The position numbers were made by a program, and so were the translations under genes. A model generated the notes under the pieces. It did no database searches and was not told the origin of the DNA. It saw only the letters and a program-made list of their open reading frames with translations. A stretch of DNA of 64,000 nt from Methylotenera sp. (GTDB taxonomy: Bacteria > Pseudomonadota > Gammaproteobacteria > Burkholderiales > Methylophilaceae). Shown piece after piece: positions 35,786 through 45,025 of this stretch. The number at the start of each line of letters is the position of its first letter. The first letter of the stretch is position 1. The stretch spans positions 76,349-140,348 of the forward strand of contig JAUSAG010000036.1 in NCBI GenBank assembly GCA_030652995.1, read 5' to 3'.

Positions 35786-38410
35786 TTATTCCGCACCGTC
35801 AGTTTTTTTGCTTACGGCTTTTTTGACCGGGGATTTTTTAACAGTTGTTTTAGCGTTTGAGGGCTTGGTAACTGTTTTTTTGGCGGCAGCAGGTTTTTTC
35901 GCACTGCCTTTCTTAACTACCGTTTTCTTCACAGTAGTTTTTTTGGTGCTCGTCTTTTTAGCGGGTGCTTCTTTTGCTGCCTTAGCATTTAATAACTCTA
36001 ATGCTTCTTCTAGCGTGAGCGATTCAGGCTCTACACTTTTTGGAAGCGTTGCCCGAACTTTACCGTGCTGCACGTAGGGGCCGTAACGTCCGGCAAACAC
36101 TTCAATTTGTCCGTCTTCAGTCGGGTGGCTACCAAGTGAGCATAATGGCGCAGGGCCAGTATGGGCGGCGGCGAGCAAGGCGACTGCACCTGCTAAATCA
36201 ATCGTAAATACACTTTCTGTTTTTGGGATCGATTTAAATTTAGCATCATGGTTTACATAAGGACCAAAGCGACCAATGTTGGCGATTACCTTTTTATTGG
36301 TTTCAGGATGTAAACCTAAATCACGCGGGAGCGACAGCACCATTTTTGCGGTTTCCAAGCTCATGTCAGTTAGCGGAATTTCTTTGGGTACGCTCACACG
36401 CTTTGGTTTCTTTTTATCACCTTCAATCGCCATGCCCAGCTGTAAATAGGGTCCATAAGGGCCATTCATCAACATAATTTCTTTGCTAGTTTCAACATCT
36501 GTGCCAATGATAATTGGGTCGCCGCCTACTTGCGCCGCGCCATTGAGGCTACGTTTGTAGTCGCATTTAGGCGTATCGTTGTAACCTGTACAGCCAATAA
36601 ATGTGCCGAAGCGGCTTAATTGTTTTTGTAGGGGCTTGCCACATTTAGGACAGGCTTCATCAATCAGCTCGTTGCCTGGGCGATCCACATCGGCTTTATT
36701 GAGTAATTGTTGGTTAAACCCCTGCCAAAATTCTGCCATCAATGGAATCCACTCGCGTTCGCCTTCAGCTACGCTATCAAGTGCATTTTCCAGGTTGGCG
36801 GTAAAGTCATAATCTACATATTTGGTGAAATGTTCAGTTAAAAACTTATTCACTACGCGCCCAACATCGGTTGGAGTAAAGCGCTTTTTGTCTAGGATTA
36901 CATATTCACGGTCTTGCAATGTGCTGATAATACTTGCATAAGTTGAAGGGCGACCAATGCCGTATTCTTCTAAAATTTTAACTAAACTAGCTTCACCGTA
37001 ACGTGGTGGTGGTTCAGTGAAATGTTGGTCACCGTAGATTTTTTCAACGGTCAGTACCTCACCAGTTTCCAGATGAGGTAATTTGCTTTCGCCTTCCTCT
37101 TCCTCGTCGTCAGAACCTTCCATATAGACGGCAATAAAACCTGGGAACACCAGTGTTTGCCCAGTTGCGCGGAATAAATTTGCATCGCTACCTACGCTTA
37201 AATCTACACTTACAGCATCAAATTTAGCCGCAGACATTTGGCAAGCCAGTGCACGCTTCCAAATCATTTCGTACAGCTTAAACTGTTCGTCTGTTAAGTG
37301 TAGTCTTACACTTGCCGGGGTGCGGCTAATATCGGTTGGGCGAATGGCCTCATGCGCCTCTTGTGCACTTTTGGACTTAGTTTTGTACATGACGGCAGTT
37401 TTTGGCAAATATTCTGCGTCAAAATTCTTTTTCACGTAATCGCGAATTTGCGCAATCGCTTCAGTAGCCATGTTGAACGAGTCGGTACGCATGTAAGTAA
37501 TTAAACCTACCGTACCACCGCCTACATCCATCCCTTCATATAGTTGTTGGGCCACTCTCATCGCGCGTGCAGTGGTAAAGCTCAGTTTACGTACAGCCTC
37601 TTGTTGCAATGTGGATGTGGTAAATGGAGCTGCCGGACTGCGACTGCGTTGTTTTTTCTCTACGCGAGACACGGTAGTTTTCCCCGCGCTTGCTAATAAT
37701 AATTTGCCGACAATGTCAGATTGCTGCTCATGATTGATAACCGTGAACTGCTCCACCTTTTGGTTATTTAGTTGCACTAATTTGGCACTAAAGCCGTGGC
37801 TGTGCTTCAACGCATCCAAATGAATAGACCAGTATTCTTGCGATTTAAACGCTTCAATTTCTAGCTCGCGCTCAACAATGAGGCGCAATGCCGGGCTTTG
37901 AACACGGCCGGCTGATAGCCCGCGACGGATTTTTTTCCAGAGTAGCGGCGATAAATTAAATCCCACCAAGTAATCTAGCGCACGGCGCGCTTGCTGCGCA
38001 TTCACCATCGGCATGGAAATATCACGCGGCTCGGCAATGGCGTGTTCTACCGCAGTTTTAGTAATTTCATGAAACACCACGCGTTTCATGAGTTTGTTTT
38101 TGAGTAAATTTTTAGATTTTAAAATTTCTGCAATATGCCATGAAATCGCCTCACCTTCGCGGTCCGGATCGGTTGCGAGGTAGATGCTGTCTGCGCTTTT
38201 TACCGCTTTGGCAATGGCATCCACATGCTTACTGTTGCGTTCAATAATGTCGTACTTCATGGCAAAGTCATGTTCGGTATCAACCGCGCCATTTTTTGGA
38301 ATTAAATCGCGTACATGCCCATAGGAAGCGAGTACCTCAAAATCACTGCCGAGGTATTTTTTGAGCGTTTTCGCTTTGGATGGAGATTCAACAATGAGTA
38401 GTTTGGACAT
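35786..38410 (-). CDS. topA: DNA topoisomerase I TopA
   Basis: An 874-residue type IA topoisomerase that relaxes negative supercoils. The TOPRIM domain opens LLIVESPSKAKTLKKYLG and carries DPDRE at 81-85. The active-site tyrosine is Y306 in ITYMRTDS. At least one C-terminal zinc finger follows (CPKCGKPLQKQ...CDYKR), then further topo C-terminal repeats. The last 60 residues are a Lys/Ala/Thr-rich tail (KKTVVKK type repeats), common in betaproteobacterial TopA and likely to bind DNA. Size and domain order are normal. Confidence 0.96.
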   Translation of the reverse strand: MSKLLIVESPSKAKTLKKYLGSDFEVLASYGHVRDLIPKNGAVDTEHDFAMKYDIIERNSKHVDAIAKAVKSADSIYLATDPDREGEAISWHIAEILKSKNLLKNKLMKRVVFHEITKTAVEHAIAEPRDISMPMVNAQQARRALDYLVGFNLSPLLWKKIRRGLSAGRVQSPALRLIVERELEIEAFKSQEYWSIHLDALKHSHGFSAKLVQLNNQKVEQFTVINHEQQSDIVGKLLLASAGKTTVSRVEKKQRSRSPAAPFTTSTLQQEAVRKLSFTTARAMRVAQQLYEGMDVGGGTVGLITYMRTDSFNMATEAIAQIRDYVKKNFDAEYLPKTAVMYKTKSKSAQEAHEAIRPTDISRTPASVRLHLTDEQFKLYEMIWKRALACQMSAAKFDAVSVDLSVGSDANLFRATGQTLVFPGFIAVYMEGSDDEEEEGESKLPHLETGEVLTVEKIYGDQHFTEPPPRYGEASLVKILEEYGIGRPSTYASIISTLQDREYVILDKKRFTPTDVGRVVNKFLTEHFTKYVDYDFTANLENALDSVAEGEREWIPLMAEFWQGFNQQLLNKADVDRPGNELIDEACPKCGKPLQKQLSRFGTFIGCTGYNDTPKCDYKRSLNGAAQVGGDPIIIGTDVETSKEIMLMNGPYGPYLQLGMAIEGDKKKPKRVSVPKEIPLTDMSLETAKMVLSLPRDLGLHPETNKKVIANIGRFGPYVNHDAKFKSIPKTESVFTIDLAGAVALLAAAHTGPAPLCSLGSHPTEDGQIEVFAGRYGPYVQHGKVRATLPKSVEPESLTLEEALELLNAKAAKEAPAKKTSTKKTTVKKTVVKKGSAKKPAAAKKTVTKPSNAKTTVKKSPVKKAVSKKTDGAE

Positions 38411-38535
38411 GAATGCCTAGAAAATAAGGTGAAAACTTAAGTTACAGTTCGGATAATAGCAAGGTCAATGCCTACAATACAATAACTTAACGTATATAGC
38501 GTGCAAATTTATTGGTAGTTCACTAATAGATACCT

Positions 38536-39372
38536 CTATTTATTACGAATAAATTCAATTCTTGCACCATCACTCTCGCTCAAGCTGAGTGCGGCACCTT
38601 CATTGGCGATGTCGCCGAATAACGGGTCTTCGTCATCAGCTTTGGCTTGGCTTAGATTTTTGAAATCATATAAATTAACATCAGCCAAGTGAGATGGCTC
38701 TACATTGGTAATTGCACGGAAGATATTATTGATGCGTCCAGGCTGCTCGCGCTCCCAGCTTTGCAGCATATCTTTTATTTTTTGGCGCTGCAGATTTTCT
38801 TGGCTACCACACAAATCGCACGGGATAATTGGAAACTCCATTTGACGCGCATAGCTGGCAATGTCTTTTTCACTACAATAGGCAAGTGGGCGAATCACGA
38901 TATTTTGCTTATCGTTAGTAGAAAGCTTAGGTGGCATGGCTTTCATTTTGGCGCCAAAAAACAAATTCAAAAATAGCGTTTCTACAATGTCATCACGATG
39001 ATGACCTAAAGCAATTTTGTTTGCACCAAGCGCTTTTGCTGTGGTGTAGATTACGCCACGACGTAAGCGTGAGCAAAGCGAGCAAGTGGTTTTGCCTTCA
39101 GGAATCTTTTCTTTCACGATCGAATAAGTGTCGGCTTCAACAATGCGGTAATCGATGCCTAGCTTTTCAAAGTAAGCTGGCAAAATGTCTGCAGGGAAAC
39201 CTGGCTGCTTTTGATCTAAATTCATCGCAATTAGCTTGAAGTTAATGGGTGCGCGCTCCTGTAAGGCTAGCAAAATCATGAGCATGGCGTGCGAGTCTTT
39301 ACTTATTAGCATAACTCCATAAGCTAATCTTGAAAAAAATACTATAAAATCATATAGAAAACTAATATTCAT
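38536..39372 (-). pseudogene. ttcA: 3' part of the chromosomal ttcA, cut by the integrated element
   Basis: The reading frame holds 278 codons. From codon 25 ([18 protein letters not shown]) to the end it is TtcA, the enzyme that thiolates cytidine 32 of tRNA, with Cys pairs CSLC and CDLC that hold the iron-sulfur cluster. The first 24 codons (39301-39372) are not TtcA and come from the inserted element, so the N-terminal PP-loop glycines are missing. The lost part lies 18 kb away at 57357-57502. Joining the parts gives a normal protein of about 301 residues. The frame remains open and could be translated from an element-borne ATG, but without SGG it should not bind ATP. Confidence 0.93.
39296..39315. 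repeat. Left attachment junction of the 18-kb element
   Basis: TCTTT (39296-39300) is shared with the right junction. Inside it, after ACT, comes TATTAGCATAAC (39304-39315), which matches the inverted complement of the right arm at 11 of 12 bases. To the left the sequence is chromosomal ttcA. A second inverted GCTAAT lies at 39322-39327, possibly a further recombinase site. Confidence 0.88.
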
Positions 39373-39423
39373 GTTTACATAATAATATAAATGTTAACTT
39401 TATGCACATTTTAAGCTCAATCT

Positions 39424-39642
39424 TTACATTAGTTGTGATTTAAAGTTTACTTGAAATATTAATTTCTTATTCTTGCACTGACCTAATGCAAATACATCCC
39501 ATCTAGCAACAGGTATCCAGTGTAATGGTCCCATATATGCAAAACCCTTGCCGAATTCTAGCCTAAATTTGGATATGTAATCTATAAGCCCAAGTTCAAC
39601 ATCTCGTTCAACGGCATCATGGGCAATTGTGCAACGGCGCAT
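39424..39642 (-). pseudogene. Fragment of a DUF1016 (YhcG-type) nuclease gene
   Basis: A 72-codon open frame whose residues ERDVELGLIDYISKFRLEFGKGFAYMG resemble the conserved part of DUF1016 PD-(D/E)XK proteins. Downstream of that the expected catalytic segment is not recognisable. No start region of the family precedes it. It seems to be a leftover piece of a defence-type gene inside the element. The assignment rests on a short match. Confidence 0.45.
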
Positions 39643-39801
39643 TGCACAATTGCAAGATCACTCCAAAAATTAACTACCATCAAAATTGATAATTAAAACT
39701 AATCCGGCAGAAATATCCGCATAGCTGACGGCCAGTTTAAATTTGAAATACACTACAACGGCCTCAAGTGAACGCTGCAGTTAACCTTGATTTTTACAGT
39801 T

Positions 39802-40131
39802 TCAGTGTCCTGAACTGGAAAAAACATTCATCGTTACGACCCCAGCGATAATTAGACCAATGCCAATAAGTGCGGGAATATCTAGTTTCTGACCAAAAAA
39901 TCCCCAGCCAATAATAGTAATCAGAACAATTCCTACGCCTGACCAAATTGCATAAGCAATACCGACTGGAATCGAGCGTAAGGTTATTGAAAGAAAGTAA
40001 AATGCTATTCCATATCCTATTATCACAACCGCAGAAGGAATTAGTTTCGTAAAGCCTTCACTTGACTTCAATGCCGCAGTAGCAATGGTTTCTGCAACAA
40101 TTGCTGCACCTAATATTAACCATTTGTTCAT
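39802..40131 (-). CDS. Small multidrug resistance (SMR) efflux protein, EmrE/QacE type
   Basis: A 109-residue protein with four membrane segments and the SMR core: the essential glutamate E14 in [40 protein letters not shown] and a final [11 protein letters not shown]. It acts as a dual-topology dimer exchanging protons for cationic compounds or, in the Gdx/SugE subgroup, guanidinium; the ALKSSEGFT stretch fits the multidrug EmrE subgroup better. First cargo gene after the left end, probably a single transcript. Confidence 0.88.
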   Translation of the reverse strand: MNKWLILGAAIVAETIATAALKSSEGFTKLIPSAVVIIGYGIAFYFLSITLRSIPVGIAYAIWSGVGIVLITIIGWGFFGQKLDIPALIGIGLIIAGVVTMNVFSSSGH

Positions 40132-40270
40132 CTAATTTCCCAATATAAAATACATCTCAAGGCGTCAGATTATGACTTTATTATTGTATGCTGCACAGTC
40201 TAGACAAAAGCTTTAGCTTGTGGGCAAATTGCAGCACAAGTCGCATGCATCATTCATGTAACATCTCAAA

Positions 40271-40302
40271 ATATAAAAGGCCGGAATTCCGGCCTTTTAT
40301 AT
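40271..40302. terminator. Perfect 32-bp palindromic terminator
   Basis: The 32 bases are a perfect palindrome with core GGCCGGAATTCCGGCC flanked by A runs on one side and T runs on the other. It stands 11 bases past the stop of the beta-propeller gene and would act in both directions. Confidence 0.9.
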
Positions 40303-40313
40303 TGTTTTATCAA

Positions 40314-42269
40314 TTAACGAATTGAAATTGGAACCAATGTCCCGGCCTTCATATCGGGCATCAGTATCGTTCTACCATCGGCTGATAAGTTAATGTCTGC
40401 TGACGACTGATTTCCTTCGCTAATCAATTGCGGAGTCGCCTTGGGTTCGCTTAATTGCCAAACTTTGCCGCCAGCCCAATCGCTGATGTAGAGTACACCG
40501 CTAGGATCACGTATCAAACCATCAGCAGCACCAAAGCCTTGATTCAGCAGCGTCAAATTAGACTTAACTTTGCCGTCTTGTTCAGAATAGTCTATGCGGA
40601 ACAGTTTTCCTGTACCAAAGTCTGCAACCAATAATGCATTGGGGCCATCCATTAATAAACCATTTGGGCGTTTTATGCCGGATTTATCGCTGATGAGTTG
40701 CACCACTTGCCCTTGAGACGTAATCTTGTAAATGGCAGCATGTTTACCATTATCTTCCCCGCTATCGGATACATACACGTTGCCTAAGCCATCGATTTCA
40801 ATGTCATTCAGAAAAACTGGTTTGCTCTGGAAATCTGATGGTTTTGCAATTACCGTTTTATTACCTTGCAGATCAATACGTACTACCTGATCCATATCTG
40901 CAACATACAGCTGATTATTGAACATATCGATTCCTTTTGGATCATTCAAACCATCAGCTAATGTAGATTTTGAACCGTTAGCATTAATCACAGTCACCTT
41001 ACCGTCACCGCTCTTGCCGAATTCACCGATTTCCGTAACAAATATACGCCCATCCGGATGGGCAATCGAAGACTCAGGCATTTTCAAACCCGTTACAGTG
41101 CCAAGTGCTGTAGCAGTAGCTGGTGCTTTAGCGTCAGCATTACCTTCGCCATAACTAACGCGGTAAATCACGCCGTTGTAGTCATCAGATACCAGCAATG
41201 AGCCATCAGGCAATTGCAGCACATCCGTTGGGCGTCCCCAGATTTCGCCATTATTCAACCAGCCATCAATGAACACCTCAGTTCCAGTCACGCGATGCTG
41301 GGCGTCGAATTTCACCTTCATCAGTTGATAACCAACCGGCTTGCTGCGATTCCATGACCCATGTTGGGCGACAATTGCGCTACCTTGGTATTCCTCAGGA
41401 AACTGTTTACCACTATAGAATTTAAAACCCAGGTTGGCGCTATGCGCCTGAAACTCAGCTGCCGGAAAAACGACATTCTTTGGTGGTGTTTTATCTTTCA
41501 ACTGCGGGGAACGAGCGTCACCGCCAGCGTAGTAAGGAAAACCGAAGTGCTGGCCTGCTTTGACCGCTGCGTTTAATTCGTCATGCGGGATATCGTCGCC
41601 CATCATGTCGCCGCCGTTATCGGTGAAATAGACCACATTGGTGTCTGGCTGAAAATCGACACCTACCGAGTTGCGAACGCCTTTTGCAAAGGTTTCTACG
41701 TTACTGCCATCCGGATCCATTCTGATGATAGAACCTTCAATCCCTTTTGTTTCACAAATATTGCAAGGCGCACCCACTGTTACATATAGCTTGTTGTCCG
41801 GACCGAAAGCGATATATCGCCAGCCATGGTGAGCCTTATTCGGCAGCTTGTCATAGATGACTTCGCGCATTTGCTTGAATGGCAGTGTCAAATCAAAATC
41901 TGGCGCAGCATAACGTGTAATACGGTTCTGTTCTGCCACGTACAGGTTACCCTTGTACATCGCCACACCATTACCAATGTTCAAATCGTCTAATATGGTA
42001 ATTACTTGATCTGCTTTGTGATCTTTGTTCTTGTCAACGACTGCATAGACCTTATTGCCACGCGTGCCGACATATATATTTCCATTGGTACCTAATGCCA
42101 TTTGGCGTGCATCTGGCACATCCGCATAGACTTCGATTTTAAAGCCTGCAGGGACGTTTAATTTACTTAAATTCGCCTGGGCATCTGCTGCTTCAGCATA
42201 AGTATTTAGCGATACCGCACTAAATGCTGTTCCCAGCATGAATGCAAGTAGGTTTAATTGCACTTTCAT
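40314..42269 (-). CDS. Periplasmic sugar/sorbosone-dehydrogenase-like double beta-propeller protein
   Basis: A 651-residue secreted protein with signal peptide (about 1-26). The first half (about 35-370) is a six-bladed propeller of the PQQ-dependent glucose/sorbosone dehydrogenase kind, with AHHGWRYIAFGPDNKLYVTVG, RNSVGVDFQPDTNVVYFTDNGGD and QHGSWNRSKPVGYQLM. The second half (about 390-650) is an NHL/SMP-30-like propeller with repeats such as DPKGIDMFNNQLYVADM and KRPNGLLMDGPNALLVADF. If it is a PQQ enzyme it would oxidise a sugar or aldehyde in the periplasm. It is divergent from an araC gene and on the same element as pqqA. The substrate is unknown, and PQQ use is inferred. Confidence 0.72.
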   Translation of the reverse strand: MKVQLNLLAFMLGTAFSAVSLNTYAEAADAQANLSKLNVPAGFKIEVYADVPDARQMALGTNGNIYVGTRGNKVYAVVDKNKDHKADQVITILDDLNIGNGVAMYKGNLYVAEQNRITRYAAPDFDLTLPFKQMREVIYDKLPNKAHHGWRYIAFGPDNKLYVTVGAPCNICETKGIEGSIIRMDPDGSNVETFAKGVRNSVGVDFQPDTNVVYFTDNGGDMMGDDIPHDELNAAVKAGQHFGFPYYAGGDARSPQLKDKTPPKNVVFPAAEFQAHSANLGFKFYSGKQFPEEYQGSAIVAQHGSWNRSKPVGYQLMKVKFDAQHRVTGTEVFIDGWLNNGEIWGRPTDVLQLPDGSLLVSDDYNGVIYRVSYGEGNADAKAPATATALGTVTGLKMPESSIAHPDGRIFVTEIGEFGKSGDGKVTVINANGSKSTLADGLNDPKGIDMFNNQLYVADMDQVVRIDLQGNKTVIAKPSDFQSKPVFLNDIEIDGLGNVYVSDSGEDNGKHAAIYKITSQGQVVQLISDKSGIKRPNGLLMDGPNALLVADFGTGKLFRIDYSEQDGKVKSNLTLLNQGFGAADGLIRDPSGVLYISDWAGGKVWQLSEPKATPQLISEGNQSSADINLSADGRTILMPDMKAGTLVPISIR

Positions 42270-42426
42270 ATTTACTCCTTGTTATCGAAACTAGACCAAT
42301 AGTAGTTTACTGAGGCAATGAGATTTTTTGAATACATAAAACTCCTTATTTATTGCCTAAAACTATTTATAAATATGAATTTATAGTTGATATAATATAG
42401 TTTTGTAACCTAAATATATAATTTTT
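42270..42426. promoter_or_regulatory. Divergent promoter region, propeller gene and araC
   Basis: A 157-bp AT-rich interval between two divergent genes. GGAGT precedes the propeller gene start. Near 42390-42400 TATAATATAG offers a -10 for the araC gene. It is the natural place for the AraC protein to bind, but I see no clear direct repeats that would define its operator. Confidence 0.4.
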
Positions 42427-43380
42427 ATGACTAAGATGAACTGCTGGCAGGAGTCCGATCAAAGCGACATATGCGACCTCCTTAAGCGTTTGGCGCCGAC
42501 TGAAGGCTTTACTCTCACCCCTTTAGAAGGTGTGAAGCTCATGCGCTGGAACCGCTCTTTGCCGCGCAGTCCGGTTTTATATGAACCAAGCATCGTGGTG
42601 ATTTGCTCAGGTCGTAAAATTGGTTATTTAGGTCAAGAAGTTTTTCATTACAACCCGCAGCATTTTTTGGTGCTGTCGGTTCCACTGCCGTTTGAAAGCG
42701 AAACGATCGCCAGTGAAGAAGAGCCTTTAATGGGTATTTCGATTCGCATTAATATACCCATTCTCTCCGAGCTGATCTTGATGCTTGATCAAGGGTCTTC
42801 CCATTCTGAGCTTGGAACTCATGGGATGGTATCCACCCCATTGGATGCTAAGCTTTCTAATACAGTACTAAGACTGTTGCAAGCATTAACTTCGGCTAAC
42901 GATACGGATATTCTTGGCCATTCAATCTTGCGGGAGATTCATTATCGGGTTTTAATCAGCAATCAAGGTGAAGCTATTCGCGCATTACTAAGCCAGCAAA
43001 ATCACTTGGGTAAAATCAGTAAGGCCTTGCGAAGGATACACTCTGATTTTGCAGATGATCTTAACGTCGCGAAACTGGCTGATGAAACCGGGATGAGTTT
43101 GGCTGCCTTTCATGCCAGTTTTAAAGCCGTGACTGCAACATCTCCAATACAATATCTGAAAACAACGCGGTTACATAAAGCCAGGTTACTCATGTTTCAA
43201 GACGGTACTTCAGCAGCGCATGCTTCCGCTAAAGTTGGCTATGAGAGTCCTTCACAATTTAGCCGTGAATTTAAACGACTGTTTGGTAAAACCCCAATGG
43301 AAGATATGGCTGCTATGCGAGAATCACTCATCACATTACCCTTCGACCCGGCTTCTAAATATGTAACCGTTCAGCCGTGA
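42427..43380 (+). CDS. AraC family transcriptional regulator (AraC_N type)
   Basis: A 317-residue regulator. The N-terminal half is the cupin-like AraC_N domain (SPVLYEPSIVVICSGRKIGYLGQEVFHYNPQHFLVLS at about 48-84, PLPFESET). The C-terminal 100 residues have two helix-turn-helix units, DLNVAKLADETGMSLAAFHASFKAVT and AAHASAKVGYESPSQFSREFKRLFGKTP. AraC_N proteins often control nearby oxidoreductase genes; here the divergent neighbour is the propeller dehydrogenase, which is its likely target. Confidence 0.88.
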   Translation: MTKMNCWQESDQSDICDLLKRLAPTEGFTLTPLEGVKLMRWNRSLPRSPVLYEPSIVVICSGRKIGYLGQEVFHYNPQHFLVLSVPLPFESETIASEEEPLMGISIRINIPILSELILMLDQGSSHSELGTHGMVSTPLDAKLSNTVLRLLQALTSANDTDILGHSILREIHYRVLISNQGEAIRALLSQQNHLGKISKALRRIHSDFADDLNVAKLADETGMSLAAFHASFKAVTATSPIQYLKTTRLHKARLLMFQDGTSAAHASAKVGYESPSQFSREFKRLFGKTPMEDMAAMRESLITLPFDPASKYVTVQP

Positions 43381-43504
43381 AGAGGAGCTTTGTCCCATAT
43401 TCTGCTTAATCCGCAAAGCGGACTACCAAAACTCAAACTTTGTGGACTTTTAGGAAGAGTGGACAGAATCTTGGTGCTTTACAACTTATATCAACAGACA
43501 AACT

Positions 43505-43530
43505 AAACCCGATCAAAGATGGTCGGGTTT
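43505..43530. terminator. Terminator between araC and the SnoaL-like gene
   Basis: AAACCCGA (43505-43512) and TCGGGTTT (43523-43530) form an 8-bp stem with a 10-base loop between two convergent genes. T-rich sequence follows on the plus strand (ATCATTTTG). Confidence 0.6.
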
Positions 43531-43568
43531 ATCATTTTGCAGAATGCTGCACTAGTCTCTTGAGGAGT

Positions 43569-44027
43569 TTAATTGCCGGCGTTCCAAATGTGAGTGCGAG
43601 CTACCCACTTACCATTTCCATCTTTCTTAAAAACACTAGTCGTAATGCCGCTGTAAGTGACTGTTACACCATCCTTTTCAGCACCACTAGCGCTCCACTT
43701 TGCGACCTGATATAGCGTTTCATCATCACCATCAACTGTGACGATCTCCAATTGATGATTCTTCAAACCTGCTTCAAAAAAACTTTTAAATAAATTCTGA
43801 ATCTCTGCACGTCCAGTCAGAACTTTGCCGTTGCCTGGGGAAAGTACAGCGTTTTCTGCATATAAACTCGCAAGTGAACTCGCATCTGAATTATTAAAGG
43901 CTTTATTCCAAGTATTGTTTAATGACTCTACCGTTGTTTTGGCAGTCATTTCTTCAGCAAACGCAATACTTGTTGTTACAAGGCTAAAAGTTATTATCGC
44001 GAGTGTGTTTTTAATCAGTGATTTCAT
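43569..44027 (-). CDS. Secreted SnoaL/DUF4440-like protein
   Basis: A 152-residue protein with a signal peptide (about 1-24, ending SIAFA) and an NTF2-like domain of the SgcJ/EcaC or DUF4440 kind: LNNTWNKAFNNSDASSLASLYAENAVLSPGNGKVLTGRAEIQNLFKSFF, then a beta-sheet ending THIWNAGN. Members bind small molecules or act as isomerases; the function of this one is unknown. It lies convergent to the araC gene. A GGATTACCCC stretch before the start is the possible ribosome region. Confidence 0.78.
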   Translation of the reverse strand: MKSLIKNTLAIITFSLVTTSIAFAEEMTAKTTVESLNNTWNKAFNNSDASSLASLYAENAVLSPGNGKVLTGRAEIQNLFKSFFEAGLKNHQLEIVTVDGDDETLYQVAKWSASGAEKDGVTVTYSGITTSVFKKDGNGKWVARTHIWNAGN

Positions 44028-44489
44028 ATGGGGTAATCCTTAATTGAAGTGTAAAAAACCATGAAATAAATATTTTTTCATGTCGCTTGCAGCTAATTTG
44101 TCCAAGCATCATTAATAACAGAACTTAGCAGTCATCAACTGAAATATGAAGATGATCCAAACTCTAGTTAGGCTCATTATAGTTAGCTGGCTAACTAAAT
44201 GCAAATTTAATCTTTCAGCTTATGTATTAATTTTCTAAGGATTTGAAGCAATATATCTCTTGCCATTACTTAGCAGTTATTAATGTTTTGATAGCACGCA
44301 TTAAAAAATCGCTAGGGACTGGAGTAGGTCGGCTTAAATGATAAGTTTGCTAAATTTTCTCTCGCTCATGATTTTACTGAGGGATCAATCATGAGTACCA
44401 ATAGTGCTGTATTTTGAGGTGAGCGCATAATGAACTGGATCGAAAAGATATATCGTCAGTTCAAAACAGATAACACTTTGGAGAATATT
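44028..44489. other. Non-coding interval before pqqA with an inverted repeat
   Basis: This 462-bp stretch holds no supported gene. Its notable feature is a perfect 9-bp inverted repeat, CTCATGATT (44365-44373) and AATCATGAG (44387-44395), about 95 bases before pqqA. That would suit a dimeric regulator or a leader hairpin. The rest is AT-rich without clear motifs. Confidence 0.45.
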
Positions 44490-44561
44490 ATGTGGACAAC
44501 ACCAGCAGCGACTGAAATGCGTTTTGGCTTTGAAGTAACAATGTACGTCATGAATAAGTAA
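44490..44561 (+). CDS. pqqA: Coenzyme PQQ precursor peptide PqqA
   Basis: A 23-residue peptide starting MWTTPAATEM and containing GFEVTMY, with the glutamate (E15) and tyrosine (Y19) three residues apart that PqqE cross-links to build PQQ. The length and motif are diagnostic of PqqA. GGAGA lies 5 bases before the ATG. No pqqB-E genes are near, so this is an orphan copy relying on enzymes elsewhere. It is carried by the element with a dehydrogenase that may need PQQ. It ends 19 bases before a terminator and so is a single-gene transcript. Confidence 0.93.
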   Translation: MWTTPAATEMRFGFEVTMYVMNK

Positions 44562-44580
44562 TTCCTCAGCGGAATTCACA

Positions 44581-44602
44581 AAAGGGAGCTTATGCTCCCT
44601 TT
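44581..44602 (+). terminator. Terminator of pqqA
   Basis: AAAGGGAGC (44581-44589), loop TTAT, and GCTCCCTTT (44594-44602) form a perfect 9-bp stem followed by GTCATTTC, 19 bases after the pqqA stop. Confidence 0.8.
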
Positions 44603-44655
44603 GTCATTTCTATGACATATTAGATTTATATAGTTATCACTATATGCAAACTTTT

Positions 44656-44676
44656 TTTGAAGTTACCCACTTCAAA
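44656..44676 (+). other. Hairpin between pqqA and the next small gene
   Basis: TTTGAAGT (44656-44663) and ACTTCAAA (44669-44676) form an 8-bp perfect stem with a 5-nt loop TACCC, followed by CTTTTAT. It could be a second terminator or a leader structure of the small membrane protein gene at 44719. Confidence 0.5.
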
Positions 44677-44718
44677 CTTTTATAACAAAGAAATCAAAAG
44701 TTTCTTCAGGGGATTTAA

Positions 44719-44883
44719 ATGAATACATATCCAAACTATAGAGATGAAAACCGCGATATTACGCTGTTTGAGACTAACAAGTTCCTACGCATACTCTTTA
44801 CAGTAATGTTTGTTACTGCAGTATTTATTGTACCCGTAGTAACTGCAATCCATTTTCTAGCATCTCCATTGTTACAGGCATAG
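44719..44883 (+). CDS. Small membrane protein, 54 residues
   Basis: A short frame starting 5 bases after AGGGGA. Residues 1-23 are polar and charged (NYRDENRDITLFETNKF), and residues 24-47 form one hydrophobic segment (ILFTVMFVTAVFIVPVVTAI). This pattern of strong ribosome site, amphipathic head and single membrane span argues for a real gene, though I recognise no family. It lies downstream of pqqA on the same strand but beyond a terminator. Confidence 0.5.
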   Translation: MNTYPNYRDENRDITLFETNKFLRILFTVMFVTAVFIVPVVTAIHFLASPLLQA

Positions 44884-45025
44884 TTAATTTTCATAGCAAT
44901 ATAGATCGCAGCTGACGTCTCCGATTGATTAGTTTTACTAATCATAGGCATTGAAACAACCAATTGGATTAATTGATAAATGAAGCCTAATATGTTTTCT
45001 AACAAAACATCAATTTAAGCTAACA

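Noticed and set aside
43440-43715. A 91-codon plus-strand frame after the araC gene
   Set aside because: It covers a terminator and runs antisense through the SnoaL-like gene, which has a signal peptide and clear family motifs.
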